NCBI GenBank assembly: GCA_002634395.1
Contig: NSJM01000002.1
Location: forward strand, 1-64,000
Length of the DNA: 64,000 nucleotides
Reading direction: 5' to 3'
DNA from: Candidatus Methylomirabilis sp.
Lineage (GTDB): Bacteria; Methylomirabilota; Methylomirabilia; Methylomirabilales; Methylomirabilaceae
Position numbers and translations under genes: made by a program. Shown here in pieces: positions 1 through 6,688 of this stretch. The number at the start of each line of letters is the position of its first letter. Position 1 is the stretch's first letter. The notes under the pieces are model-generated. The model did not search any database and was not told where the DNA came from. It was given only the letters and a program-made list of their open reading frames with translations.

Positions 1-1
1 A

Positions 2-127
2 TTGGCCTGCGCGCTGGCTGCAAGAGCCCATTATCTTGTTACAGGCGATACTGATTTACTGAGCCTTGGGAGCTTTCGACAAGTGCGGATCGTCACACCA
101 AGAGACGTGGAGGCACTATTTGCGTAA
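2..127 (+). CDS. PIN-domain toxin, C-terminal fragment cut by window edge
   Basis: The last 41 codons of a protein are read here, ending in TAA. The segment LVTGDTDLLSL followed by IVTPRDVEALFA is the usual C-terminal end of PIN-domain ribonucleases of the VapC class, with the TGDxDLL acidic motif. The N-terminal part, with the first catalytic Asp, lies outside the window, so intactness cannot be judged. It heads a 2.2 kb stretch of other toxin-antitoxin genes and remnants. Confidence 0.75.
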   Translation: MACALAARAHYLVTGDTDLLSLGSFRQVRIVTPRDVEALFA

Positions 128-237
128 ACGCTCACGCTCTATTCTCAGCGCAGGTAGAGCTATTTTCAATGATCTGCAGTAACTGCGCCTGAGCAACCAT
201 CCGCAGCGACCGCGTGGTATCGCCTTCTTTTCTAGCC

Positions 238-328
238 CGTCATTCCGTGCTTGACGAGTCTGCCCCGGACTCTGATCCGGGGTCCGCCGGTATGACGAAC
301 GTGCGGCAATCCGCAGGAATTGAATATC
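238..328. repeat. Dispersed intergenic repeat, copy A
   Basis: This stretch starts with GTCATTCCG, contains an inverted CCCCGGACTCTGATCCGGGG core and then CCGCCGGTATGACGAAC. The same blocks in the same order occur between pstA and pstB at about 10627-10745, where the copy is longer in the middle. It lies between two PIN-domain remnants and encodes nothing recognisable. Confidence 0.7.
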
Positions 329-346
329 CCTGATGGGACGCGGATC

Positions 347-555
347 GTGTATGCCGATACCTCGTATGTTTATGCCGCACTGGACCGCCGTGACTGCGAT
401 CATGACCGTGCGCAGGCGTTAGCCCCCACGTTCAGGAGCGGGGCGTCGGGATCGTGACGACTCCCCCCCCGATACCATCATCCATACCTTGACCTCGCCA
501 CAATTGTCAGCTTCGACACTTGGCGTGCGACTCCGGCGATACGAGCTCCAAGAAA
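347..555 (+). pseudogene. Decayed PIN-domain (vapC-like) gene
   Basis: From a GTG at 347 the reading is VYADTSYVYAALDRRD and then HDRAQAL, a typical PIN N-terminus with its first catalytic Asp. The frame closes at a TGA at 455-457. In another frame just downstream, around 490-555, DLATIVSFDTW and a following TPAIRAP look like a degenerate PIN C-terminus (the LATIxSFD motif). The middle of the domain is missing, so I read this as one vapC gene broken by an internal deletion plus frameshift. No start-to-stop reading frame covers a full PIN fold. No partner antitoxin is visible upstream, where the dispersed repeat sits. Confidence 0.55.
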
Positions 556-663
556 TCGGTATGGTATCTCCAGAATTGGAATTGGAATTGGACGGAGTGT
601 GTAACCCCAGCAATGAAATGAAAGAGGTATGCCAGATTTTCTTTGCAGTCCAGCAGCGGGTTG
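556..663. other. Intergenic stretch with short hexamer repeat
   Basis: No gene recognised. It contains a GGAATT-type hexamer repeated about three times near 575-590. Short frames cross it on both strands but none resembles a known protein. Confidence 0.4.
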
Positions 664-854
664 TCACAGTCGAGCTGGGCGATTGAGCGTCAGCACGGCC
701 CGATGGTCCGTAGAAGCGAGATCGAGAACGGCTTCATCGGTCAGAAACTGCCTGACTGTAGCTGGGTCATGCATCGTCACGACGTCATGCCCGAGGCGGC
801 GTAGCCCCTCAATAACCGGCAGGGGAAATTCTCGTCGCCGAACAACCGAGCCAC
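664..854 (-). pseudogene. DUF5615-type PIN-like toxin, frameshifted and truncated
   Basis: Reading from a GTG at 854 gives ARLFGDENFP. After the CCCC run near 824 the family-like sequence continues in another frame as VIEGLRRLGHDVVTMHD, then DEAVLDLASTDHRAVLTLNR, and ends at a TGA at 664-666. Restoring one C in the run joins the frames, so a single-base deletion explains the break. DUF5615 toxins normally continue about 35 residues past TLNR; that part is absent, so the gene is also truncated. It sits directly behind the DUF433 antitoxin gene, the usual order for this pair. Confidence 0.7.
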
Positions 855-857
855 AAT

Positions 858-1187
858 CTATGCCGCCTCGTGCTCGCGGATCTGCTCATCTATCTCGTTC
901 CGGTGCACACGCACATACGCCCAGGCATTCGCCAGGTCCTCAGCATGCAACGCCGGATAGGACCGAAGCAGATCTGCCTCGCTCGCGCCGAGTCGCCTAG
1001 CCTGTTCCAACACCCAGATCGGGATCCGAGTGCGAACGATACACGGATCGCCGCCGCACACGCCCACGAGGGTATCAATGCCCGGAAAGGCATCACCCAA
1101 ATCGCGTACGACCCGTTGGAGAAGCTGCGCCTTTTCCCCCCGTGTCATACGCGACAGCAGTTGCTCGGCCTCTTCTACAGTGCTCAT
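858..1187 (-). CDS. DUF433-family antitoxin
   Basis: This 109-residue protein ends in a DUF433 domain: a GGDPCIVRTRIPIWVLEQ segment, then GASEADLLRSYP and LANAWAYVRVHRNEID. These are winged-helix-like antitoxin proteins normally paired with DUF5615 PIN-like toxins. I chose the ATG at 1187 because GGAGA lies about ten bases upstream; an in-frame ATG at 1223 exists without better support. The toxin partner immediately downstream is frameshifted and truncated, so this is likely an orphan antitoxin. Confidence 0.75.
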   Translation of the reverse strand: MSTVEEAEQLLSRMTRGEKAQLLQRVVRDLGDAFPGIDTLVGVCGGDPCIVRTRIPIWVLEQARRLGASEADLLRSYPALHAEDLANAWAYVRVHRNEIDEQIREHEAA

Positions 1188-1577
1188 CGTACGTAACTCT
1201 CCACGACAGGATTCTCCCGCCATTTCTTAGACCTGTCAACGGAATGTCAACAGATTTGACCCCGATCCAGCCATCCAGAGAGTTGACTCCCCTCAGATCG
1301 AAAAGACCTTGCCAATTGATCGGGACGTGGTCCCGTTGCTGATGGTGACAAGGACCTGGTACGTGCCGCGCGGGAACCCAGCTCCACAGTGAATCCCACC
1401 ACCTCGTCATCACTGCGGGACATGACTATTTCGTCCCACGCACAGCCACGACATACACCTCCTGCTATACTGCTCCCCCTACCGGGCGTGCATGAGGTCA
1501 AAGAGCTTACCGCGAGTCAGAATATCAATGCAGGGTCGGAGGACGGGAAGCGAACAACATAAGTAGTACGATGGAAG
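1188..1577. other. Gene-poor stretch with possible gene tail
   Basis: No complete gene is recognised. On the minus strand, ending at a TGA at 1294-1296, a frame reads GTYQVLVTISNG and then SIGKVFSI, which looks like the end of a secreted beta-sandwich domain. It has no convincing upstream portion, so it is at best the tail of a lost gene. Confidence 0.35.
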
Positions 1578-1976
1578 TCAGGGCAGAATAGCAAAAACTT
1601 GCTCTTTGAAATGCTTATCGAAGGCAAAGACGGTATTGATGCCTGCGGTACGCATCACCTCGAAACTGACGCAATCCACCAGACTGAGATCTCGCCGTGA
1701 TGCGGACAGAAGGGCCGCGGCTCCAGATTGATGCGTCCCAGAGGTCACACACTCAATATTGATCAACGGGAGGATATCGGCATGAAATGCCCGCACTGCT
1801 TCCAGGCCCAGACGATGTTGTAAAAGGGCCACGGTTTCCACCAGAATATAATTACTTGTCACCAGCGTATGGATGGCCTGCAGCAGTTTGCTCCGCACCC
1901 TCTTCGCTCTCGGATGATGGGCATCGTCTCGGTCAAGCAGCGAGTAGAATGCGGATGTATCGATGAAGATCCTCAT
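1578..1976 (-). CDS. vapC: VapC-like PIN ribonuclease toxin
   Basis: A full-length PIN domain of 132 residues, the size of VapC toxins. It opens with IFIDTSAFYSLLDRDD (first catalytic Asp), has TSNYILVETVALL near residue 40 (the conserved Glu), RRDLSLVDCVSFEVM near residue 94 and FAFDKHFKEQ near the end. These toxins cleave tRNA or other RNA and are inhibited by VapB. The start overlaps the stop region of the antitoxin gene by four bases, the usual translational coupling. No damage is visible. Confidence 0.85.
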   Translation of the reverse strand: MRIFIDTSAFYSLLDRDDAHHPRAKRVRSKLLQAIHTLVTSNYILVETVALLQHRLGLEAVRAFHADILPLINIECVTSGTHQSGAAALLSASRRDLSLVDCVSFEVMRTAGINTVFAFDKHFKEQVFAILP

Positions 1977-2221
1977 GCCCTGTAGGCATCCGCCAGGTAT
2001 TTATCGTGTTTCCCAGCAATATCGCGCTTCCCGGAACTGAATTTCCCGACGACGTCGATCGCTCTCTTCCGTCTTTCTTCGGGATCGGCGAGCGGACTCG
2101 ACTTGATCATAGTATCGACGGCGCATCGTATCAATTCGGCGACGGACAGGTGGCGGGACCGAGCGATTCTCTTCATCGCCTGCGCCTGTTCTTCCGTAAG
2201 TTGGATTTGCGTTCTGACCAT
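1973..2221 (-). CDS. vapB: VapB-like ribbon-helix-helix antitoxin
   Basis: A protein of 82 residues beginning VRTQIQLTEEQAQAM, followed by ARSRHLSVAELIRCAVD. This is the short strand plus two helices of a ribbon-helix-helix DNA-binding domain (about residues 2-45), followed by a polar tail that would bind the toxin. Two adjacent ATG codons are possible starts; AGGAGG leaves better spacing for the second (2221) than for the first (2224). It precedes vapC with a four-base overlap and should repress the pair. Confidence 0.82.
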   Translation of the reverse strand: MVRTQIQLTEEQAQAMKRIARSRHLSVAELIRCAVDTMIKSSPLADPEERRKRAIDVVGKFSSGKRDIAGKHDKYLADAYRA

Positions 2222-2365
2222 CATGCCTCCTCTGATTACATTTATGGCTGCACGATAATACCTGAAGCGAAGACTGTCAAATGAGGAATGTTATATCAGA
2301 ATTGCGATGAACGACAGGGCGGACCCTTCAAGTGCCGTATCTACAAAGGCTCCGAAGAAGGCCTT

Positions 2366-2662
2366 TCACACGATCTTTCCGGTCTTGACGCATGCGTCAT
2401 GCAGGTAGTCATCGTGGGTGATCGCCTTCTTCGGATCAAAATACCCGGCGTGGGTGAGGGCGGCAATAATCTCTCGCGACCGGATGACCTTGTGGTCATA
2501 GTGAATCACGATACTCCCGGTCACGACCTTGACTGTCACGCTCTCTATTCCGCGAAGCACCGCCAACAGCCCGTAGACTTCCTGGGCAAGATGGGGATTG
2601 CGCTGAATCACGGGTGTCCTCACCCTGAGCCTTCCCGGTATATCGTGGATATAGTGGCTCAC
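2366..2662 (-). CDS. HMA2-like small protein
   Basis: A protein of 98 residues with a ferredoxin-like HMA-type fold. The opening HDIPGRLRVRTPVIQRNP and the later GIESVTVKVVTGSIVIHYD match the pattern of HMA2 proteins (N-terminal domains of some P-type ATPases or stand-alone proteins). The metal-binding CxxC of true heavy-metal-associated domains is absent, so direct metal binding is doubtful. An AGGAGG sits a few bases before the ATG. The downstream gene on the same strand is a zinc ribbon protein, but shared function cannot be inferred. Confidence 0.65.
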   Translation of the reverse strand: MSHYIHDIPGRLRVRTPVIQRNPHLAQEVYGLLAVLRGIESVTVKVVTGSIVIHYDHKVIRSREIIAALTHAGYFDPKKAITHDDYLHDACVKTGKIV

Positions 2663-2677
2663 ATCACACCTCCTCGT

Positions 2678-2974
2678 TCACTGTTTCTGAAAGCCCCGAC
2701 AGTCCGGATACCCGGAACACCTGAATCTGATAACATTCGCTTCCCGTTTATAGATATGCATCGCTCGACCGCACTTACCGCAGAGCGGTCTCTTGGCAGG
2801 CGTAGTCTTTCGATTACCAAGCGTAAACTGCCTGCCGCACATGAGACATCGAAACCGCTGCTTGTGAGTCCATGCCCGGCCGTACCTGTTGACGGCTTCT
2901 GAACCGCATGACGGGCACATCACTTCACCGCCCCGTGTTTCTACTCTCCCTTCTTCCGGACAAGCGATTCTCAT
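2678..2974 (-). CDS. Small double zinc-ribbon protein
   Basis: The protein has two zinc-ribbon halves. The first (CPSCGSEAVNRYG, then RFRCLMCGRQFTLG) is the same type as the N-terminal ribbon of IS1-like InsA proteins. The second (CGKCGRAMHIYKR, then FRCSGYPDCRGF) resembles the topoisomerase-type C4 ribbon. Start is ambiguous: an ATG at 2974 gives 98 residues, and one at 2920, directly before CPSCG, gives 80 and removes an unconvincing N-terminus. Likely binds zinc and nucleic acid or protein; function unknown. It lies just upstream of the HMA2-like gene. Confidence 0.55.
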   Translation of the reverse strand: MRIACPEEGRVETRGGEVMCPSCGSEAVNRYGRAWTHKQRFRCLMCGRQFTLGNRKTTPAKRPLCGKCGRAMHIYKREANVIRFRCSGYPDCRGFQKQ

Positions 2975-3278
2975 GGCCTAAGTAAAACAGGCCACAATTA
3001 CACCCGGATTACTGCGATGTTGCAGTGGTGTAACATTTCCTCTATTTAAGACGGTTCCGCAAATCGTATAGGACGGTGGAGGCCGAAACGGACCGCACCG
3101 CAGGATAGCTGCCCCTGATACTGCGGTTTGCCCCGGTTTACCCCGCTCTCACACTATTCCTCTTCCCGCGCTCACGAAGACAGCCACCCGAGAGGCCTCG
3201 AATTTACTTGCGTGTCATCGATCCTTCATACGGTCGTAACAAATGACGGGTAGGATGCCAATCAAAAAGGAGGATGAC
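2975..3278. other. Intergenic region
   Basis: About 300 bases between divergent genes. I see no protein, tRNA or clear promoter. The only marked site is the AAGGAGG at 3268-3274 that serves the next gene. Confidence 0.4.
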
Positions 3279-3497
3279 ATGCTGATTACGTTGAAGGTTG
3301 ATGGGAGTTCTTACAACCGGCTGGTCGCAAAGAGCGAGGTAAAGAGGGGCTATCTGTTAGGCCTCTCTCCATATTTCGATGATCAATTTGTGCTGAGCCC
3401 CATCGATGGAACCATCGAACGAATTTCGTACAACAGGGAAGAGCAGGCACTGCGTATCAGTATTCGACCAATGGGCGGGCAACAACGGGCGGCTTAA
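3279..3497 (+). CDS. Small barrel-sandwich-like protein
   Basis: A protein of 72 residues starting MLITLKVDGSSYNRL. The pattern GYLLGLSPYFDD, then FVLSPIDGTIERISYN and LRISIRP, resembles the repeating beta strands of a biotinyl/lipoyl or RnfC/NqrA-type barrel-sandwich hybrid, including an SPIDGTIE turn like the SPxDGxV of those domains. There is no biotinylated or lipoylated lysine motif. The ATG at 3279 follows a strong AAGGAGG; an earlier ATG at 3243 lacks one. A STAS gene starts 22 bases downstream, so the two are probably cotranscribed. No known function. Confidence 0.6.
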   Translation: MLITLKVDGSSYNRLVAKSEVKRGYLLGLSPYFDDQFVLSPIDGTIERISYNREEQALRISIRPMGGQQRAA

Positions 3498-3519
3498 CCA
3501 TAACAAAGAGGAGTGGCGT

Positions 3520-3879
3520 ATGCGATACCGGATCACAAAATTCAGGGGGCGCCTGATTATCGAGCTTAATGGGAGGGCGCAGTCCGACGAGTCAGCCAGA
3601 GCACGCTGGGTCCTCTCGCCGTTTCTCCGGCGTCCTGGCGTAAAAGCCATCCTCCACTTGGCCGAGTTGCGCAAGATTGGTATCCCGGAGATAGAGGTCT
3701 TGGAGATAATCCGCCAAGAGGTTGAGGCTCAGCGCGGTACCCTCCGGCTGTGCGCCCTTCGAGACGACATTCGAGCAAAGTTCGATCGACACCTCTTCCT
3801 GCACGTCTACGAATTGTATGACGACCTGGAAAGCAGCCTCTCAGAGATGCCAGACCAACACCTGAAGATGTCAGCCTGA
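3520..3879 (+). CDS. STAS-like domain protein
   Basis: This 119-residue protein fits the alternating strand-helix pattern of STAS domains (anti-sigma-factor antagonist type): RLIIELNGRAQS, then VKAILHLAEL, then EVLEIIRQEVEAQRGTLRLCALRDDI. In SpoIIAA-like proteins the loop after the third strand carries the phosphorylated Ser (DSSG-like); here the loop reads AELRKIGIPE, with no Ser or Thr. If it is a STAS protein it cannot be switched the usual way. GAGGAG precedes the ATG. It stands between the barrel-sandwich-like gene and the porin gene. Confidence 0.55.
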   Translation: MRYRITKFRGRLIIELNGRAQSDESARARWVLSPFLRRPGVKAILHLAELRKIGIPEIEVLEIIRQEVEAQRGTLRLCALRDDIRAKFDRHLFLHVYELYDDLESSLSEMPDQHLKMSA

Positions 3880-4045
3880 ATCGATCGAAGGAGCTGGGAC
3901 CATGTGTAAGTATCTGCGACGTCCTGCACCAGGAGGACAGGCACCACATGTCAATACTCAGTCGGCGTTACCACCCACGGTCTTACACCGCAACGAGGAA
4001 GTCCGCGTTAACCATCTTTATCACAATCACACAAGGAGACAAGGC

Positions 4046-5443
4046 ATGGGACGATTTCTACGCAAGATCTTTTTTCTCGCGATAACACTTAGCATGGCGC
4101 TGGCGTTCGGTCCGTTCGCTTCGGCGGCTGTGGCAGCCCAAACAAAAGAGGATAAGGCGGTCCTGGACGAATTACTGGACATCCTGAAAGACAAAGGCCA
4201 CATTACCGAAGACAAATACCAGGAACTCAAGACGCGAGCGAAGAAAGAAGGGGCCGAGAGGTTACTGGCGGGACTCAAGGACTGGACCCCCTATCTCAAA
4301 TCCGCGGACGGGCAGCACAAGGTCGAACTGCACGGGCGACTCAATTTCGACGTACGCTCCTACGAGGGGGATGCCAAGAAACTGGACAGCAAACGCAGCA
4401 ACGAGTCCTCCCCGCGCAGCGACCTCATCACAAATCTCCTGGTCCGCAGAGCTCGCATCGGGATCGATGCGACGTTTTTCAAGTACTTGGACTTCAAGGT
4501 GGAGGGAGAATTTAGCGAGGGAAGCTCATTCAACTTGACTGATGGCTACGGAGAATTGAACTACTGGCCGGAACTCAGAGTCAGGGGCGGCCAGTTCAAG
4601 GTTCCCTTCAGCTTCGAGGAGCTGACCTCTTCCCGATTCATCGACTTTGTAGAGCGATCAGTCGTCAACAACTTAGTTCCAGCCCGCGATGTCGGCGCGA
4701 TGATGCATGGAACTCTCCTTGGGGGAACGCTCGATTATTCGGCCGGGATCTTCAACGGCACCGGACAGAACACCTCGGACAAGAACGACGCCAAAGATTA
4801 CGCGGGTCGTCTGCTGGTCCGTCCATTCAAGCTGCTCGACATTCCAGCACTCCAAAAGCTCCATATCGCCGGCCACATGACCTACGGCGATCAGGACAAG
4901 GGGGACAGCCTGCGTGGGCGTACGGATGCCCGGTTCGAATTCTTCCCGCGCGTCCCGACGCAAGGGGATCGGGTCCGCTACGGCTTTGAGGTGGTCCACG
5001 CCTACGGTCCCTTTGGGCTATACGGCGAGTACGTGAAAACCAAGGAGGAGCGTGAGGGACTCGGAACCGGAGGCAGCAACCTCGCCGATGTCGATGGCCG
5101 TGGTTGGTACGTCGCCGGGACCTGGCTCGTGACGGGTGAGGAGAAGATTCACGGGAAGGCGCCCAAGGTCAAGAGTAATTTCGATCCCCGAACGGGTGGC
5201 CTGGGGGCGGTGGAGCTTGTGGCCCGATTTGCCCAACTCGACTTCGATTCCGACGACCCGCTGGCCAGCCCTGGTGAGAACGGTGTCGATGCATTGACCG
5301 TCGGCTTCAACTGGTACCTCAGCCCGAATACCCGCCTGATGTTCAACTGGGTGAATAACTGGTATGACAACGACAAGATGACCCCGATTAAAGGTGACGA
5401 CTCGTCGTGGGAGATTACATCGCGACTGGCGGTGTGGTTCTAA
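4046..5443 (+). CDS. OprP/OprO-type outer-membrane porin
   Basis: A 465-residue protein with an N-terminal signal peptide (KIFFLAITLSMALAFGPFAS, cleavage near ASAAVAA). A short coiled segment (about 35-80: DELLDILKDKGHITEDKYQEL) follows, typical of trimeric phosphate-selective porins, then a beta barrel from about residue 90 ending in WEITSRLAVWF with a terminal Phe. The barrel has OprP-like segments such as VRRARIGIDATFFKYLDFKVEGEF and RVRGGQFKVPFSFEELTSS. Placement before pstS suggests phosphate or anion uptake, but substrate is inferred. AAGGAG precedes the ATG at 4046; upstream in-frame codons lack a signal-like start. Confidence 0.85.
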   Translation: MGRFLRKIFFLAITLSMALAFGPFASAAVAAQTKEDKAVLDELLDILKDKGHITEDKYQELKTRAKKEGAERLLAGLKDWTPYLKSADGQHKVELHGRLNFDVRSYEGDAKKLDSKRSNESSPRSDLITNLLVRRARIGIDATFFKYLDFKVEGEFSEGSSFNLTDGYGELNYWPELRVRGGQFKVPFSFEELTSSRFIDFVERSVVNNLVPARDVGAMMHGTLLGGTLDYSAGIFNGTGQNTSDKNDAKDYAGRLLVRPFKLLDIPALQKLHIAGHMTYGDQDKGDSLRGRTDARFEFFPRVPTQGDRVRYGFEVVHAYGPFGLYGEYVKTKEEREGLGTGGSNLADVDGRGWYVAGTWLVTGEEKIHGKAPKVKSNFDPRTGGLGAVELVARFAQLDFDSDDPLASPGENGVDALTVGFNWYLSPNTRLMFNWVNNWYDNDKMTPIKGDDSSWEITSRLAVWF

Positions 5444-5471
5444 GACCAGCCTGATGCTTCCACGCCCGTGA

Positions 5472-5531
5472 GGCCCATCGCCGTCTCTGACATGGGGAGC
5501 CTCCCTCCTCCAGGCAGGACGGCGATGGGCC
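5472..5531. terminator. Stem-loop with perfect 14-bp arms
   Basis: GGCCCATCGCCGTC at 5472-5485 is matched by its exact reverse complement at 5518-5531, with a 32-base loop. It lies about 30 bases after the porin stop. The tract after it (GATTTCGGG) has no real T run, so it may act as a transcript-end stabiliser or Rho-assisted terminator rather than a classic intrinsic terminator. Confidence 0.6.
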
Positions 5532-5583
5532 GATTTCGGGACGCAATGCACACATGACTCTCTGGTATGCACTTCATCAATAT

Positions 5584-5621
5584 GTAACATAACCGTAACA
5601 TGGACGTAACGTGATCGTTAT
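5584..5621 (+). promoter_or_regulatory. Pho-box-like 11-bp direct repeats before pstS
   Basis: GTAAC occurs at 5584, 5595 and 5606, and a weaker GTTAT at 5617, each exactly 11 bases apart and separated by mostly AT-rich tetramers. PhoB-type regulators bind 11-bp direct repeats (a 7-bp core plus 4 bp of spacer). Position about 40-75 bases before the pstS ATG and the downstream phosphate operon make a PhoB site the best reading. The core differs from the E. coli CTGTCAT. Confidence 0.7.
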
Positions 5622-5658
5622 ATCGTATGTAATAGTCTTTTGACAAAGGAGGCTGACG

Positions 5659-6669
5659 ATGTTCAGACAGAAGAACGGTACAAAGAGAAAAGGTTATACC
5701 TTTTTACTGCTGCTTTCAGAGATCGTGTGCTCGGTCTTGCTCTGGTCCGCGCTCGCCATGGCGGATGTTCTCAAAGTCGATCCAACACTCCCGACCTACA
5801 AGGCGGTCAGCGGCGTCTCGGGTAACCTGTCGAGTGTCGGATCGGACACTTTGAACAATCTCATGACGTTCTGGGCCGAAACGTTCAACAAGTTCTACCC
5901 GAATGTCAAGATCCAGATCGAAGGGAAAGGCTCATCCACCGCTCCACCGGCGCTGATCTCCGGCACCGCTCAGCTCGGCCCCATGTCCCGTCCCATGAAA
6001 GGGACCGAGATCGATGCCTTTGAAAAGAAGTTCGGCTACAAACCGACGGGGCTGCGCAGTGCCGTGGATGCCCTGGCGGTCTTTGTGCATAAGGACAACC
6101 CGATCAAGTGTCTGGCCATTGCGCAAGTGGACGCTATCTTTTCCAAGTCCAGGCGCTACGGCCATAAGGAAGGCATCAAAACCTGGGGGCAGCTCGGCTT
6201 GACCGGCGACTGGGCCAATCGCCCGATCAGTCTGTTTGGCCGAAACTCGGCCTCCGGCACGTACGGGTTCTTCAAGGAGCATGCGCTGAAGAACGGCGAC
6301 TACAAAGATGAGTTGAAGGAACAGCCCGGCTCGGCCTCTGTCGTCCAGGGGGTGGCTGTTGATCGCTACGCCATGGGCTATAGTGGCATCGGCTACGCGA
6401 CGCCTGACGTACGCGCTGTTCCGCTGAGCGAAAAAGAAGGCGGCGCGTGCGCTGAGGCCACAGCGGACAACGCCTATTCCGGGAAGTACCCACTGTCACG
6501 ATTTCTGTTCATCTACGTCAATAGGGCGCCGGACAAGCACCTTGACCCTCTCACCCGTGAGTTCGCCAGGTTTTTACTCTCAAAGGATGGACAACAGGCC
6601 GTGATCAAGGACGGATACTTTCCAATCCCGAACTCCATCGCCAAGGAAGAGCTGAGCAAGGCGCTCTAA
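5659..6669 (+). CDS. pstS: Phosphate ABC transporter substrate-binding protein PstS
   Basis: Periplasmic phosphate-binding protein of 336 residues that feeds the PstCAB importer. A signal peptide spans roughly residues 1-36 ([20 protein letters not shown]). The mature protein shows the PstS hallmarks [16 protein letters not shown], then GSGTA-like [19 protein letters not shown], then [15 protein letters not shown], which form the phosphate-binding loops. A strong AAAGGAGG precedes the ATG. The Pho-box-like repeats just upstream suggest induction by phosphate limitation. pstC follows after 19 bases. Confidence 0.93.
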   Translation: MFRQKNGTKRKGYTFLLLLSEIVCSVLLWSALAMADVLKVDPTLPTYKAVSGVSGNLSSVGSDTLNNLMTFWAETFNKFYPNVKIQIEGKGSSTAPPALISGTAQLGPMSRPMKGTEIDAFEKKFGYKPTGLRSAVDALAVFVHKDNPIKCLAIAQVDAIFSKSRRYGHKEGIKTWGQLGLTGDWANRPISLFGRNSASGTYGFFKEHALKNGDYKDELKEQPGSASVVQGVAVDRYAMGYSGIGYATPDVRAVPLSEKEGGACAEATADNAYSGKYPLSRFLFIYVNRAPDKHLDPLTREFARFLLSKDGQQAVIKDGYFPIPNSIAKEELSKAL

Positions 6670-6688
6670 TGGCTTCCTGAACCGATCC

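Noticed and set aside
3880-4045. Pho box upstream of the porin gene
   Set aside because: No GTAAC repeats with 11-base spacing on either strand.
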